DNA from: Anaerolineae bacterium
GTDB taxonomy: Bacteria; Chloroflexota; Anaerolineae; Promineifilales; Promineifilaceae
Direction of reading: 5' to 3'
Assembly: GCA_023954475.1 (NCBI GenBank)
Contig: JAMLHW010000009.1
Coordinates: 62,001-126,000, forward strand
DNA: 64,000 nucleotides
This document shows positions 8,521 to 17,556 of the stretch, one piece after another; position 1 is the stretch's first letter; the number at the start of each line of letters is the position of its first letter. The notes beneath the pieces were generated by a model. The model saw nothing but the letters and a program-made list of their open reading frames with translations, made no database searches and had not been told where the DNA came from. The position numbers and the translations under genes were made by a program.

Positions 8521-9390
8521 CTATACTCTCCCGGCTTGCACTAAATCACGAGTCGTTTTGAATGGTTCTTTACTCCTTACCAGAGTCTCGCCGACGAGAA
8601 TAGCATCAACACCGATTTGCTTCATCGTGCGCACATCGTCGGCCGATTTCAAACCGCTTTCGCCAACTGTCACAATGTCGTCGGGAATCAACCGGCGCAG
8701 CCGGGCTGTGTTGGCAAAATCAACCTCAAACGTTTGCAAATTGCGATTGTTGACACCAATGATCCGCGGCTTGAGTGGTAAAACCTGTTCGATTTCTGCT
8801 TCGCTGTGTACTTCGACCAGCGCATTCATACCCAACTCATGCGTCAATTGCAGCAAATCGCGCAGTTCAGTAGGAGCCAACACGGCGGCGATCAACAACA
8901 GGGCATCGGCGCCGGCAGCCCGCGCTTCGTATACTTGATACGGATCAAAAATGAAATCTTTGCGCAGCACGGGAATGCCGATAGTAAAGCGCGGATCAGA
9001 TTTACCGATAAGCAGTTTGGGCAATTCGGCCGAAACGACCTCCTTCACATCGCGCAGATCGGCCAACGACCCCTGAAAGTGACGGGCATCAGTCAAAACC
9101 GAAATGGCAGACGCGCCTGCGCTCACATAGGTGCGCGCCAACGCCACTGCATCGTAATGGGGAACCAGTAATCCTTTACTCGGTGACGCCTTTTTGCATT
9201 CAGCAATCAATGACACACCGGGACGCCGCAACGCCGCATAAAAATCGAGTGGCGGCGGCGTCACCATCGCCAACGCGCGCACGGTATCTTCTGGCACGTC
9301 ACGCTTTGTCTTCGGCAGTCGCTCACGATGATGCCGCATGATTTCGTCGAGAATTTTACCGCGCTGGATCGATTTGTTGGATACGCTCAT
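8521..9390 (-). CDS. trpC: Indole-3-glycerol-phosphate synthase
   Basis: Closes the ring of 1-(2-carboxyphenylamino)-1-deoxyribulose-5-phosphate to indole-3-glycerol phosphate in tryptophan synthesis. The 289-residue TIM barrel has LIAECKKASPSKG at about residues 61-74 (catalytic Glu and Lys), VLRKDFIFDPYQVYEARAAG, the phosphate-binding GVNNRNLQTFEVD and VGESGLKS. It is complete and of normal length. I prefer ATG 9390; an in-frame TTG at 9417 is possible and neither has a strong ribosome site. It is the last gene of the leftward trp operon, 33 bp after trpD. No trpF or trpA follows. It contains two SAE/SAD-coding TCGGCCGA motifs. Confidence 0.95.
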   Translation of the reverse strand: MSVSNKSIQRGKILDEIMRHHRERLPKTKRDVPEDTVRALAMVTPPPLDFYAALRRPGVSLIAECKKASPSKGLLVPHYDAVALARTYVSAGASAISVLTDARHFQGSLADLRDVKEVVSAELPKLLIGKSDPRFTIGIPVLRKDFIFDPYQVYEARAAGADALLLIAAVLAPTELRDLLQLTHELGMNALVEVHSEAEIEQVLPLKPRIIGVNNRNLQTFEVDFANTARLRRLIPDDIVTVGESGLKSADDVRTMKQIGVDAILVGETLVRSKEPFKTTRDLVQAGRV

Positions 9391-9423
9391 GGGATATAGT
9401 TGAAATCGGATCCGCAATCCGAC

Positions 9424-10452
9424 CTACGATTGAAAACTGTTGGTTTTGGCAATCCAGGCGTCGAGTTTGGCGAGGGCGGCACCGCTGTCGATGGCATGAC
9501 GTGCTTCTTCGAGACCGGCGGCAAACTCACCTGATTCAGTCGAAAGTGCCGCTGCTGCGTTGAGCAGCACAATGTTGCGGCGTGGTCCGCGATCTGCGCC
9601 GGACAGTACATCGCGCGTAATGATGGCATTCTCTGCAGGCGTGCCGCCAATCATGTCCTCAAGTGAGGCGCGCGGCAGACCCAATTCGGCCGAATCGAGT
9701 TCAAACGACCGTACGCGACCGTCTTTCAGATGGCTGACAATGTTGATACCGCTTGTGGAAAATTCATCGAGTCCATCCGCACCGTGGACGACGTAAGCCG
9801 CCGTTTTGCCCAGTTCAGCAAGGACTCTTGCCAATGGTTCCACCAATTCGGCCGAATAAACGCCGATCATCATGTGCGATGCCTGCGCCGGATTGGTCAG
9901 CGGGCCGAGCACATTGAAAATCGTGCGCTGCCCTAGTTCACGACGCGGTCCGATGGCGTAACGCATCGCCGGATGGTGATTGACGGCATAGAGAAAACCG
10001 ATGCCAACCTCATCGATACACGCTGCAACCTGATCGGCGTTCAGGTCAAGATTGCCGCCCAGTGCCAGCAACACATCGGCCGAACCACTTTTACTGCTCG
10101 CCGCACGATTGCCGTGCTTGGCGACCTTGTAGCCTGCTCCCGCCACGACAAACGCCGTCGTCGTCGAGATGTTGAACGTGTGCTTGCCGTCGCCGCCCGT
10201 GCCGACCACATCGATCAATGGTTCGCCGTCCGCCAATGTCGGTGTGACTGGCACGACATGTGTCAACATCGCCGCCGCGCTGCCGGCGATCTCTTTCCAC
10301 GTTTCGCCTTTCATGCGCAGCGCTGTCAGATAGCTGCCAATTTGCGCCTGGGTCGCCGCGCCGTCCATGATAATGTTCATTGCTTCGGTCGCCTGGGACA
10401 GTGTAAGATTGCGCCCGTTAATCGTCTCTGCGATATATGGTTTCAGATCCAT
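9424..10452 (-). CDS. trpD: Anthranilate phosphoribosyltransferase
   Basis: Attaches phosphoribose from PRPP to anthranilate, the second step after chorismate in tryptophan synthesis. The 342-residue protein shows the PRPP-binding VVGTGGDGKHTFN (about 82-94), KHGNRAASSKSGSAD (112-126), the anthranilate-site LYAVNHHPAMRYAIGPRRELG and FNVLGPLTNPA, all standard for TrpD. Length and start are normal. It lies between rid (8 bp upstream) and trpC (33 bp downstream). Three TCGGCCGA motifs fall within it, all read as Ser-Ala-Glu. Confidence 0.96.
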   Translation of the reverse strand: MDLKPYIAETINGRNLTLSQATEAMNIIMDGAATQAQIGSYLTALRMKGETWKEIAGSAAAMLTHVVPVTPTLADGEPLIDVVGTGGDGKHTFNISTTTAFVVAGAGYKVAKHGNRAASSKSGSADVLLALGGNLDLNADQVAACIDEVGIGFLYAVNHHPAMRYAIGPRRELGQRTIFNVLGPLTNPAQASHMMIGVYSAELVEPLARVLAELGKTAAYVVHGADGLDEFSTSGINIVSHLKDGRVRSFELDSAELGLPRASLEDMIGGTPAENAIITRDVLSGADRGPRRNIVLLNAAAALSTESGEFAAGLEEARHAIDSGAALAKLDAWIAKTNSFQS

Positions 10453-10460
10453 AACGTCCT

Positions 10461-10853
10461 CTATTTGTCTTGCATGATGGCGACCGCTTCGATTTCGACT
10501 AACATATCGGCCGAAACCAAGCGGCTGACCTCGACCAACGTCGCCGCTGGACGAATATCGCCGAAAAACTCACCGTGTGCGCGGGCAAATTCCCCAAATC
10601 GGCCGATATCCGTCACATAAGTCCGCGTCCGCACCACATCAGCCAGCGTAGCCCCAACCTGCTGCAATGCCCACTCGATATTGCGCAGTGTTTGCACTGT
10701 CTGCGCGTACAAATCGCCGATACCGACGATGTTGCCCTCGGCATCGGTCGCTGTCGTACCGGCAACATGGATCGTATTGCCGATTCGCACCGCACGCGAA
10801 TAACCAGCCAACGGCTCCCACGGCGTGCCTGATGAGACGTTTATTCGCTGCAT
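10461..10853 (-). CDS. Rid/YjgF-family protein lacking the catalytic arginine
   Basis: A 130-residue RidA-fold protein ([29 protein letters not shown]). Classical RidA hydrolyses 2-aminoacrylate made by PLP enzymes and needs an Arg in the PARS motif. Here the aligned segment reads RPAATLVEV with Ala at that position, so it belongs to the Arg-less Rid groups whose activity is uncertain. ATG 10853 overlaps the methyltransferase stop (TAATG), so translation is coupled; a longer N-terminal frame exists but is antisense-like to the preceding gene end. Placement in a trp operon is suggestive because tryptophan synthase forms aminoacrylate from serine, but the missing Arg argues against plain deamination. 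Confidence 0.85.
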   Translation of the reverse strand: MQRINVSSGTPWEPLAGYSRAVRIGNTIHVAGTTATDAEGNIVGIGDLYAQTVQTLRNIEWALQQVGATLADVVRTRTYVTDIGRFGEFARAHGEFFGDIRPAATLVEVSRLVSADMLVEIEAVAIMQDK

Positions 10854-11551
10854 TATGCGCTCCGTTTTCCACTTCCAATGATAAAGAATTGTGCGGTCTG
10901 TCTTACTGAAACAGTCCATCCCACCGCTTCCAGACGCGCTTGCAACTGTTCAGGCACGTAGAAAACCTTGACGATCTCGTATTGCGTTCCATTGTTTAGT
11001 CGCCGCGTGACAACGGTATCCTCCGGTTGGCGCAGAAACTGATCGCGTGCCGTCGAATTGGGGTCGTGCAACGAATCGACGAATGCAACCCGTCCGCCAG
11101 GCGCTAAACAGCGCGCAACGAGCGCCCAAAACGCGTCAAATCGTTCCGGCGGCACATGCGACAACCAAAAGCCGAAGAAGACGAAATCGTACTGCTGATC
11201 CGGTTCCCAACTGAAGATGTCAGCTTGTATGAAGCGTACTGTGTCTGAGTTGATGCGGGCGCGGTTGATAGCGATCATTTCGGCCGAACTGTCAACCACT
11301 GTGATCGATTCGACCGAATCGACAAGCCGTTCCGTCCACAACCCTGTGCCGCCGGCAAACTCCAGCAAGTGTCCGTATGGTGCGAGTTCAGCGACAATCT
11401 GCTGCGCTTCACTTACCTCGGCGAACCACTGCTGCCTGTGCTGTGCGCCGCGATCATATCGGCCGATGCGCAAAAACCACTCATCATACTCGGCTGCACG
11501 CGCCCGATAGTATGCCTTTTGCTCTTCAAGCAACGAATCGTGATTACTCAT
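10853..11551 (-). CDS. Class I SAM-dependent methyltransferase
   Basis: The 232-residue protein has a Rossmann SAM-binding core: motif [16 protein letters not shown] (about 62-76), motif [13 protein letters not shown], motif [16 protein letters not shown], and [14 protein letters not shown] after it. A short helical N-terminus ([18 protein letters not shown]) is typical of ubiquinone/menaquinone- or small-molecule-type methyltransferases. Substrate unknown. It lies inside the trp operon between trpG (64 bp away, across a stem-loop) and rid (1-nt overlap). A role in indole or anthranilate-derived metabolism is possible, but co-location is the only support. One SAE-coding motif is present. Confidence 0.8.
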   Translation of the reverse strand: MSNHDSLLEEQKAYYRARAAEYDEWFLRIGRYDRGAQHRQQWFAEVSEAQQIVAELAPYGHLLEFAGGTGLWTERLVDSVESITVVDSSAEMIAINRARINSDTVRFIQADIFSWEPDQQYDFVFFGFWLSHVPPERFDAFWALVARCLAPGGRVAFVDSLHDPNSTARDQFLRQPEDTVVTRRLNNGTQYEIVKVFYVPEQLQARLEAVGWTVSVRQTAQFFIIGSGKRSA

Positions 11552-11567
11552 ACCGATCTTATGGATT

Positions 11568-11602
11568 CAGAAACCGAGTTTTTGAAAAAAGCTCGGTTTT
11601 TC
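11568..11602 (-). repeat. Stem-loop between trpG and the methyltransferase gene
   Basis: Inverted repeat AGAAACCGAGTTTTT / AAAAAAGCTCGGTTTTT, close kin to elements at 52476-52509 and 55152-55184. It lies inside the operon and could act as a partial terminator that lowers expression of the distal genes rid, trpD and trpC. Confidence 0.6.
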
Positions 11603-11615
11603 AGACATGACCGTA

Positions 11616-12179
11616 CTACTTCATATCCAGAAAGTTCTGCAAAATCCGCTTGCCATGCTCGGTCAAGATGCTTTCAGGATGAAATTGCACGCCGACGACC
11701 GGATATGTCTTGTGTTCCAGTCCCATCACCTCACCCTGACTCGTAAATGCCGTCACGCGCAACTCATCCGGCAATGGTTCCTCGACGATCAACGAATGGT
11801 AGCGGGTTGCCTTAAACGGACTCGGTACGCCATAAAACAAACCGTTGCCTTTGTGATAGACGTTCGACGTTTTGCCGTGCATAAGGCGCTGCGCGCGGTT
11901 AACCACGCCGCCAAACACAGCGCCCATGCATTGATGACCCAGACAGACACCCAACGTCGGCGTCGTTGGCCCAAATTCAGCAATGACGGCATTGGAAATG
12001 CCACCGTCATTCGGATCACCCGGCCCAGGACTAATGCAGATGTGTGTCGGGTTCAGTGCCCGAATTTCGTCAAGCGTGACCTGATCGTTGCGAAAAACGC
12101 GAATTTCTGCACCCAATTCGCCGAAGTACTGCACCAGATTGTAGGTAAATGAATCGTAGTTATCGATAACGACCAGCAT
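11616..12179 (-). CDS. trpG: Anthranilate synthase glutamine amidotransferase subunit
   Basis: Supplies ammonia from glutamine to TrpE for anthranilate synthesis; the family also serves 4-amino-4-deoxychorismate synthase. The 187-residue class I amidotransferase begins [16 protein letters not shown] and has SPGPGDPND, the nucleophile elbow GVCLGHQ (Cys79) and VQFHPES with catalytic His and Glu. It is a stand-alone subunit, separated from trpE by trpS; its start lies 2 bp after the trpS stop. Genomic context supports the tryptophan role, and no pabC-like gene is nearby. Confidence 0.93.
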   Translation of the reverse strand: MLVVIDNYDSFTYNLVQYFGELGAEIRVFRNDQVTLDEIRALNPTHICISPGPGDPNDGGISNAVIAEFGPTTPTLGVCLGHQCMGAVFGGVVNRAQRLMHGKTSNVYHKGNGLFYGVPSPFKATRYHSLIVEEPLPDELRVTAFTSQGEVMGLEHKTYPVVGVQFHPESILTEHGKRILQNFLDMK

Positions 12180-12181
12180 GG

Positions 12182-13201
12182 CTACGCTCCAGCGGGCAGC
12201 ACAAGGCCCATGACTTCTTTCATCTGCGCCAGCTTGGGCATCGATACCGCCGCCGCCCGTTCTGCGCCAAGCGCCAGCAAACGATCCAATTCGGCCGAAT
12301 CATCCATCAACTTGGCGTGCTGTTCCTGCAGCGGCGTCAACAAATCAATGACGACCTCCGCGACACATTTTTTCAAATCGCCATAGCCGCGTGCATCCGC
12401 AAAATCGGCCAGCACATCCTCCTCGCTCTTTCCGGTCACCGCCTTATAGATACCGAGCAAGTTGTTGACACCTGCTTTGTCGGGGTCATCCGAAAAGACA
12501 ATCTCATTACCTGAATCGGTGACGGCACGCTTAAATGAGCGCATGATTTCTTTCGGATCGTCCGCTAAGCGAATCGCATGACCACGGCGATGCGCCAAAC
12601 TCTTGGACATCTTGTCGTTGGGATCATCCAATCCCATCAGGCGCGCGCCGGTCGCCGGAATTCTGGGTTCCGGTACGACGAAGAATTCCTCTTCGTAGCG
12701 GTAGTTAAAGCTTTGGGCAATATCCCGTGATAGTTCAATGTGCTGCTTCTGGTCTTCGCCGACCGGTACCTCATCGGCATCGTAGAGCAGAATGTCCGCT
12801 GCCTGCAATACCGGATAATCGAGCAGCGCTGTCAGCACGCTTTCCTGCCTGGCCGATTTGTCCTTGAATTGGGTCATGCGCTGCAACCAACCGAGCGGCG
12901 TCACGCAGTTGAGCAGCCAACACCCTTCAGCATGGGCTGATACGTGGCTCTGAATGAACAACGTGCTCTTTTCCGGATCGATGCCTGCTGCCAGCAGCCA
13001 CGCCGCCAATGAGCGCGTCTCGTGACGCAACTGCACCGGGTCTTGCGGCACAGTTAAGCTGTGCAAATCGACCACGCAGAAAAAATTGATCTTTTCATCT
13101 TGTCCGGCAACCCATTGGCGAATTGCCCCGAGATAATTGCCCAGATGGATGTTGCCACTAGGCTGTATGCCACTGAATACTACTTTCTTTTTCATAATCA
13201 T
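12182..13201 (-). CDS. trpS: Tryptophanyl-tRNA synthetase
   Basis: Charges tRNA-Trp with tryptophan in the cytoplasm. The 339-residue class Ic enzyme has the HIGH-type [13 protein letters not shown] (about 14-26), [29 protein letters not shown], the [15 protein letters not shown] signature and the KMSKS loop NDKMSKSLA. Two in-frame ATGs (13201, 13195) are possible. It lies between trpE (12 bp) and trpG (2 bp) in the operon. A synthetase gene in the biosynthetic operon fits the T-box leader, which senses uncharged tRNA-Trp and would raise both tryptophan supply and charging capacity. Confidence 0.95.
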   Translation of the reverse strand: MIMKKKVVFSGIQPSGNIHLGNYLGAIRQWVAGQDEKINFFCVVDLHSLTVPQDPVQLRHETRSLAAWLLAAGIDPEKSTLFIQSHVSAHAEGCWLLNCVTPLGWLQRMTQFKDKSARQESVLTALLDYPVLQAADILLYDADEVPVGEDQKQHIELSRDIAQSFNYRYEEEFFVVPEPRIPATGARLMGLDDPNDKMSKSLAHRRGHAIRLADDPKEIMRSFKRAVTDSGNEIVFSDDPDKAGVNNLLGIYKAVTGKSEEDVLADFADARGYGDLKKCVAEVVIDLLTPLQEQHAKLMDDSAELDRLLALGAERAAAVSMPKLAQMKEVMGLVLPAGA

Positions 13202-13213
13202 TGTCGCTAACGT

Positions 13214-14725
13214 TTACAATAATCCTTGCTCGGCGCGTTTGACCGCTTCGGCCAGTGCGCCGGCTTTGTTGACACATTCCTGATGTTCGCGCGCTGGGTC
13301 GCTATCAGCGACGATGCCGGCACCGGCCTGCACATAGACAGTACTGCCGTTCATCAGCAGTGTGCGAATGGCAATACAGGTATCCATACTGCCGTCGTAG
13401 CCGAAATGACCGACTGCACCAGCGTATAAACCGCGTCGTTCCCCTTCCAAATCTTCGATAATCTCCATGGCGCGCACTTTGGGGGCACCGCTGACGGTGC
13501 CGGCTGGGAAAGTGGCTCGCATCAGGTCGAATGCATCCATGTCAGGCTTGACCTGTCCTTCAACATGGCTGACGATGTGCATAACGTGGCTATAGCGCTC
13601 GATGACCATCAAATCGCTGACTGTAACGCTGCCGTATTCAGAAACGCGACCGATATCATTTCGGCCGAGATCGATCAGCATGACGTGTTCAGCACGCTCC
13701 TTGGGATCGGCCAACAGTTGAGCCTCAAGCGCTTCATCCTCGGCTTCGGTCTCACCGCGTGGCCGCGTTCCCGCAATCGGCCGAACTTCGGCCACGCCGT
13801 CTTCATAACGGACGTGCATCTCCGGGCTTGCGCCGATCACCTGCATATCATGGTCGGGAAAGTCGAAGTAAAACATATACGGACTCGGATTGAGCATCCG
13901 CAGCGCGCGATAAATCGCAAACGGGTGCGCGTCTGTTTCGCGACTGAACCGCTGACTGAGCACCACTTGAAAGATGTCGCCTGCCGCGATGTGTTCCTTA
14001 GCTGCCATCACCATCGCCATATACTCGTCAGCGCCCTTGTTGGAGTGCAACGTGCGATCTCCCGATGTGACGCCCCAGCGACGCTGTGGAATCGACGGCA
14101 GCGGACGCAGCAACTGCTCACTGACCTGCTCAATGCGCTGAATTGCCGCAACGTATGCCGCTTCGGGGTCATCGTCGACTTGTGCATTGGACAACAAAAT
14201 CAAGCGATGGCGCGCATGGTCGAAAACAACCAGTGTATCAGCCAGCAAGAACAATGCATCGGGAACATCGAGCACACTTTCGGCCGAATCGGGCAGCCGC
14301 TCAAAAAAGCGCACACAATCATAGCCAAGGTAGCCCACAGCGCCGCCACTCAAACGCGGCAAGCCGGGTATACGTGCCTGCTTGAACGGTGTCAGTTCTG
14401 ACTTGATCACGTCGAGAATATCTTCGCCGTCTGTCAACACACGATCGGTCACCATATCGCCGGCACGCCGGGTCACCGTTTTACCTCGCAGTGCCAGAGT
14501 CGCCTTGGGATGGACGCCGACAAACGAATATCGGCCGATTTGCTCGCCACCTTCTACTGATTCCAGCAAAAAAGACGGGCCAACATACTCCATCAACTTG
14601 ATATAAACCGATACCGGTGTTTCCAGATCAGCCGCGAACGTCCGATAGACCGGAATCAAATTCACATCACCCTGTGCCAATTCGCGATACTGCGCCAGCG
14701 TCGGTTGATAAACATCTCTACTCAT
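13214..14725 (-). CDS. trpE: Anthranilate synthase component I
   Basis: Converts chorismate and ammonia to anthranilate. The 503-residue protein has an N-terminal regulatory domain containing the tryptophan feedback signature LLESX10S (SFLLESVEGG...S), then the chorismate-binding domain with FQVVLSQRF, IGASPEMHVR, RPIAGTRPRG, LIDLGRNDIGRV, FPAGTVSGAPKVRAMEII and the C-terminal YVQAGAGIVADSDP. ATG 14725 is chosen because GGAGAG lies 8 nt before it; an upstream frame to 14779 has no such site. It is second in the operon, after trpB2 and a 97-bp spacer with an inverted repeat. Several TCGGCCGA copies lie within it. Enzyme likely feedback-inhibited by tryptophan, inferred from the motif. Confidence 0.96.
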   Translation of the reverse strand: MSRDVYQPTLAQYRELAQGDVNLIPVYRTFAADLETPVSVYIKLMEYVGPSFLLESVEGGEQIGRYSFVGVHPKATLALRGKTVTRRAGDMVTDRVLTDGEDILDVIKSELTPFKQARIPGLPRLSGGAVGYLGYDCVRFFERLPDSAESVLDVPDALFLLADTLVVFDHARHRLILLSNAQVDDDPEAAYVAAIQRIEQVSEQLLRPLPSIPQRRWGVTSGDRTLHSNKGADEYMAMVMAAKEHIAAGDIFQVVLSQRFSRETDAHPFAIYRALRMLNPSPYMFYFDFPDHDMQVIGASPEMHVRYEDGVAEVRPIAGTRPRGETEAEDEALEAQLLADPKERAEHVMLIDLGRNDIGRVSEYGSVTVSDLMVIERYSHVMHIVSHVEGQVKPDMDAFDLMRATFPAGTVSGAPKVRAMEIIEDLEGERRGLYAGAVGHFGYDGSMDTCIAIRTLLMNGSTVYVQAGAGIVADSDPAREHQECVNKAGALAEAVKRAEQGLL

Positions 14726-14757
14726 AAACTCTCCTACAAAGAAGAAAAGACTGGAGA

Positions 14758-14808
14758 TTAGAGATTGGAGATTAGGCAATCAGAAATCACGCTAATCTCC
14801 ATCTCTAA
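14758..14808. repeat. Inverted repeat between trpB2 and trpE
   Basis: TTAGAGATTGGAGATTA (14758-14774) is nearly complementary to TAATCTCCATCTCTAA (14793-14808), making a long AT-rich hairpin in the spacer. It may be an mRNA processing or partial termination site; there is no clear U tract. Confidence 0.5.
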
Positions 14809-14822
14809 ACACGATCTCGTTT

Positions 14823-16187
14823 TCATCCTACTTGCGGTGCACCTGCAATCGCTTGCTGAATCATTTCGTCCGGATATTCAAAGTCATCCAGTTCACCCTT
14901 CATATACGCGTCATACGCTGCCATGTCAAAGTGACCATGACCACACATGTTAAAGACGATCACCTTTTCTTCACCAGACGCTTTGCATTTCAGCGCTTCT
15001 TCGATAGCCACAGCAATCGCGTGAGTCGGTTCCGGAGCCGGAATGATGCCTTCTGCTTTGGCGAACATCATACCTGCCTTAAACGTATCCAATTGGTGTA
15101 CGGCGCGTGGTTCAACATAACCGTGATGCACCAATGCGCTGACCTGTGGCGACATGCCATGATAGCGCAGACCGCCCGCGTGAATCCCTGGTGGCACAAA
15201 CGAGTGACCCAACGTGTGCATTTTCACGACCGGAGCCATCATAGCCGTATCGCCGTAGTCAAACCGGTAGCTGCCTTTGGTCAATGTCGGGCACGAAGCC
15301 GGTTCCGCAGCAATGACGCGCGTGTTTTTACCATTGCGGAAATTCTCCTGCAAAAACGGGAAAGCAAAGCCGCCGAAGTTCGATCCGCCCCCCGTGCAGC
15401 CGACAATGATGTCAGGATACTCATCGGCCATTTCGAGTTGCATCAAAACTTCCTGCCCGATCACCGTTTGGTGCATCAAAACGTGGTTGAGTACCGAACC
15501 AAGGCTGTATTTCTTCTCACCGTTCGACATGGCAGCCACTTCAACGGCCTCTGAAATGGCAATGCCGAGCGAACCGGGCGAATCCGGATCTTCTGCCAAC
15601 ACGGAACGACCGTAATTTGTGCGGTCGGTCGGGCTGGGGTAAACCTCAGCGCCGTAGGTATGCATCATTATGCGACGGTACGGTTTCTGCTGGTACGACA
15701 CTTTTACCATGTAGACTTCAACATCGATATCAAAGATATTTCCCGCAAACGCCAACGACGATCCCCATTGTCCCGCACCTGTTTCCGTTGTCAGCGCCTT
15801 TGTGCCGGAGATTTTGTTGTAGAACGCTTGCGGAACGGACGTGTTAGGCTTGTGCGACCCGGTTGGACTGACACCTTCGTACTTGAAGTAAAGGTGCGCC
15901 GGCGTGTCAAGCGCTTTTTCGAGTCGACGCGCTCGGATGAACGGTGTCGGTCTCCACAATTTGTACACCTCGCGCACTTCTTCCGGAATCTCAATGTAGC
16001 GCTCGGTGCTGATCTCCTGCATGATCAGCGGCATCGGAAAGAGGACGCTCAGGAAATCGGGCGTAACCGGCTCCAGCGTACCGGGATGCAACACGGGTTC
16101 CGGCGGCACCGGCATATCGGCATTGATGTTGTACCAAAATTTCGGCAGCTTTGATTCGTCGAGTAAATACTTGGTCTGACTGGACAT
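14823..16187 (-). CDS. trpB: Tryptophan synthase beta chain, TrpB2 type
   Basis: PLP enzyme that joins indole and serine to make tryptophan. At 454 residues it is longer than TrpB1 (about 400) and has TrpB2 hallmarks: the N-terminal [40 protein letters not shown] with the PLP Lys at 113, [12 protein letters not shown], and the phosphate-binding [17 protein letters not shown] lies 9 nt before ATG 16187. TrpB2 proteins often work without tight TrpA contact, and no trpA is visible. First gene of the operon, directly under the Trp T-box. It lacks TCGGCCGA over its entire length, unlike the other trp genes, so its origin may differ. Confidence 0.94.
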   Translation of the reverse strand: MSSQTKYLLDESKLPKFWYNINADMPVPPEPVLHPGTLEPVTPDFLSVLFPMPLIMQEISTERYIEIPEEVREVYKLWRPTPFIRARRLEKALDTPAHLYFKYEGVSPTGSHKPNTSVPQAFYNKISGTKALTTETGAGQWGSSLAFAGNIFDIDVEVYMVKVSYQQKPYRRIMMHTYGAEVYPSPTDRTNYGRSVLAEDPDSPGSLGIAISEAVEVAAMSNGEKKYSLGSVLNHVLMHQTVIGQEVLMQLEMADEYPDIIVGCTGGGSNFGGFAFPFLQENFRNGKNTRVIAAEPASCPTLTKGSYRFDYGDTAMMAPVVKMHTLGHSFVPPGIHAGGLRYHGMSPQVSALVHHGYVEPRAVHQLDTFKAGMMFAKAEGIIPAPEPTHAIAVAIEEALKCKASGEEKVIVFNMCGHGHFDMAAYDAYMKGELDDFEYPDEMIQQAIAGAPQVG

Positions 16188-16207
16188 GTTAGCTCTCCTT
16201 AATTGTA

Positions 16208-16230
16208 GCTGTCAGCTATCAGCTAACAGC
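16208..16230. repeat. Short imperfect palindrome upstream of trpB2
   Basis: GCTGTCAGCTATCAGCTAACAGC reads nearly the same on both strands. It lies between the T-box terminator and the trpB2 ribosome site. A related AGCTGACCGTTAACAGCT occurs near 22358, so it may be a dispersed short repeat. Confidence 0.5.
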
Positions 16231-16234
16231 GAGA

Positions 16235-16560
16235 TCAAAAAAACGCCCTCATCCCTCACTTGGGACGAGAGCGTAAATTCTCCCGTGGTGCCACCCACAT
16301 TAGGCTGGTTGCCATTAAAAAACGCACTATGAAAGCGCGTATCAGCCAGCCTCACTCTGCAAACAATAGCGTCGCTGCGACGGTATTGTCCGTGCCATGA
16401 TAACGGTGGCATTTCCGAATCAAGCTAATAAGCGATGCTTTTCACCTGATTGACTCCTCAGTCCATTCACCAGTCGCGTTGCCGTCGGTTTTTCAGCACT
16501 TGAACCGACTCTCTATGACTCGCTTGACCGATTACTACTCTGATTCGCAGTCGATGTGTT
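16235..16560 (-). promoter_or_regulatory. Tryptophan-specific T-box leader with terminator
   Basis: Read leftward, the leader has an AGAGAG motif and a GTCGGTT/AACCGAC stem (16509-16484), a candidate specifier TGG (Trp) followed by A at 16465-16462, and the T-box GGGTGGCACCACGGG around 16296-16282. The TGGC within it is complementary to GCCA, the acceptor end expected of bacterial tRNA-Trp (G discriminator). A GC hairpin (about 16275-16243) with eight T residues is the terminator competing with the antiterminator. In T-box leaders uncharged tRNA stabilises the antiterminator and switches the operon on. The T-box and terminator are clear; the specifier assignment is an inference from position. 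Confidence 0.88.
16241..16275 (-). terminator. T-box intrinsic terminator
   Basis: GCTCTCGTCCC pairs with GGGATGAGGGC (two G-U pairs) around a short loop, followed by a T run to about 16237. It directly follows the T-box sequence, as expected for a transcription-attenuation switch. Confidence 0.85.
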
Positions 16561-16577
16561 TTCAATTGTTCGCCAAA

Positions 16578-16606
16578 ATGGTAGCATGGACACAGATCGG
16601 TGTCAA
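16578..16606 (-). promoter_or_regulatory. Promoter of the trp operon
   Basis: Perfect -35 TTGACA (16606-16601), 17-nt spacer and -10 TACCAT (16583-16578) on the minus strand, putting the start near 16571, just upstream of T-box stem I. Confidence 0.75.
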
Positions 16607-16638
16607 GATGAATTAGTACTTAACTCAACATCAAATTC

Positions 16639-17406
16639 TTAGCTTTTCGGCCCCTTATTCTTGTTAATGGTCCGCGCAAGCTTTCGCACATCCTTCTTTT
16701 TCACGTAAATTTGATTTAACAATTCTTCCAAAATCTCATATGCGTCAAGGACATCGTCCTTAGTTATTTCTTGATGTGTATGACTACCTGCATTACCCAA
16801 CCACTTTAGTGCCAATAATAATTCTTTTTGCGAATCGTATTTCGCAGGCAACAATTGAATTCTATCATGTAAGCTAACGTAACGTCTTTTTTTAGGAGTT
16901 CCAACATACTTGTATCTTTTGATCTTTAGCGCCGTAAGCAATTCTTCAACGCTGCGCCGAACATGATTGGCTGCCGAAGATGGCGCACAAAAAAACAATG
17001 AAAATGATTCATTGATCTCGACTAAGACCGTTTTCGGTGTGCGCCCGGGAATTTGAAAAAATTGCAGATTTGGCAAAAAGTAGATTGGAACAAATTTGTA
17101 ATCCCAATCTTGGCGTACACCACCATCAGGATCATTGGGAAAGACAGGTTCGAGGTATCCCCTGCCAGAACTCGATATTACTTCCCTGCACTTATTATTA
17201 TTACATCTGAACAAACATGAATACAGGTGCTCACGGTTGATTGGGTACGATTCAAAGGCATTTTCCTTTACCGATTTGGCTGTCTCACTTACATGTAGTG
17301 TGCCCTCTTTGATCTCTAGCTTGCCTTTGCCACAGGTTGGACATTCCCAATTCAAAGCACCTCTCTCATGAAATGAATATGTGTGTCGCCTCTTATTCAT
17401 ATTCAA
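16639..17406 (-). CDS. DUF4145-domain protein, AT-rich
   Basis: The 255-residue cytoplasmic protein has two N-terminal CxxC pairs (CPTCG near residue 22 and CNNNKC near 69), suggesting a zinc ribbon, then a helical C-terminal DUF4145-like region (AANHVRRSVEELLTALKI, LLLALKWLGNAGSHTHQ, DVLDAYEILEELLNQIY). DUF4145 occurs alone or fused to restriction and other defence enzymes; its biochemical role is unknown. The gene is markedly AT-rich and Lys/Asn-rich and lacks TCGGCCGA, unlike its neighbours, so it is probably acquired. GGAGGT lies 7 nt before a TTG at 17406, so I choose TTG over the ATG at 17400. No partner defence gene is visible. Confidence 0.75.
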   Translation of the reverse strand: MNMNKRRHTYSFHERGALNWECPTCGKGKLEIKEGTLHVSETAKSVKENAFESYPINREHLYSCLFRCNNNKCREVISSSGRGYLEPVFPNDPDGGVRQDWDYKFVPIYFLPNLQFFQIPGRTPKTVLVEINESFSLFFCAPSSAANHVRRSVEELLTALKIKRYKYVGTPKKRRYVSLHDRIQLLPAKYDSQKELLLALKWLGNAGSHTHQEITKDDVLDAYEILEELLNQIYVKKKDVRKLARTINKNKGPKS

Positions 17407-17556
17407 TATATATACCTCCGGATTTCAAAAATATGGTCAACGATTGGGAAAGATACAGTGAAGACAGTGCAAAATATGTAGCTATTAACGCAATACTACG
17501 TGTGCTTCAGGACATATAGTGGGGGTAAAACAAGCACAGATTTTCGGCCGAAATTC

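Noticed and set aside
13565-14401. 278-codon plus-strand frame over trpE
   Set aside because: Opposite a complete trpE; no domain or ribosome site.
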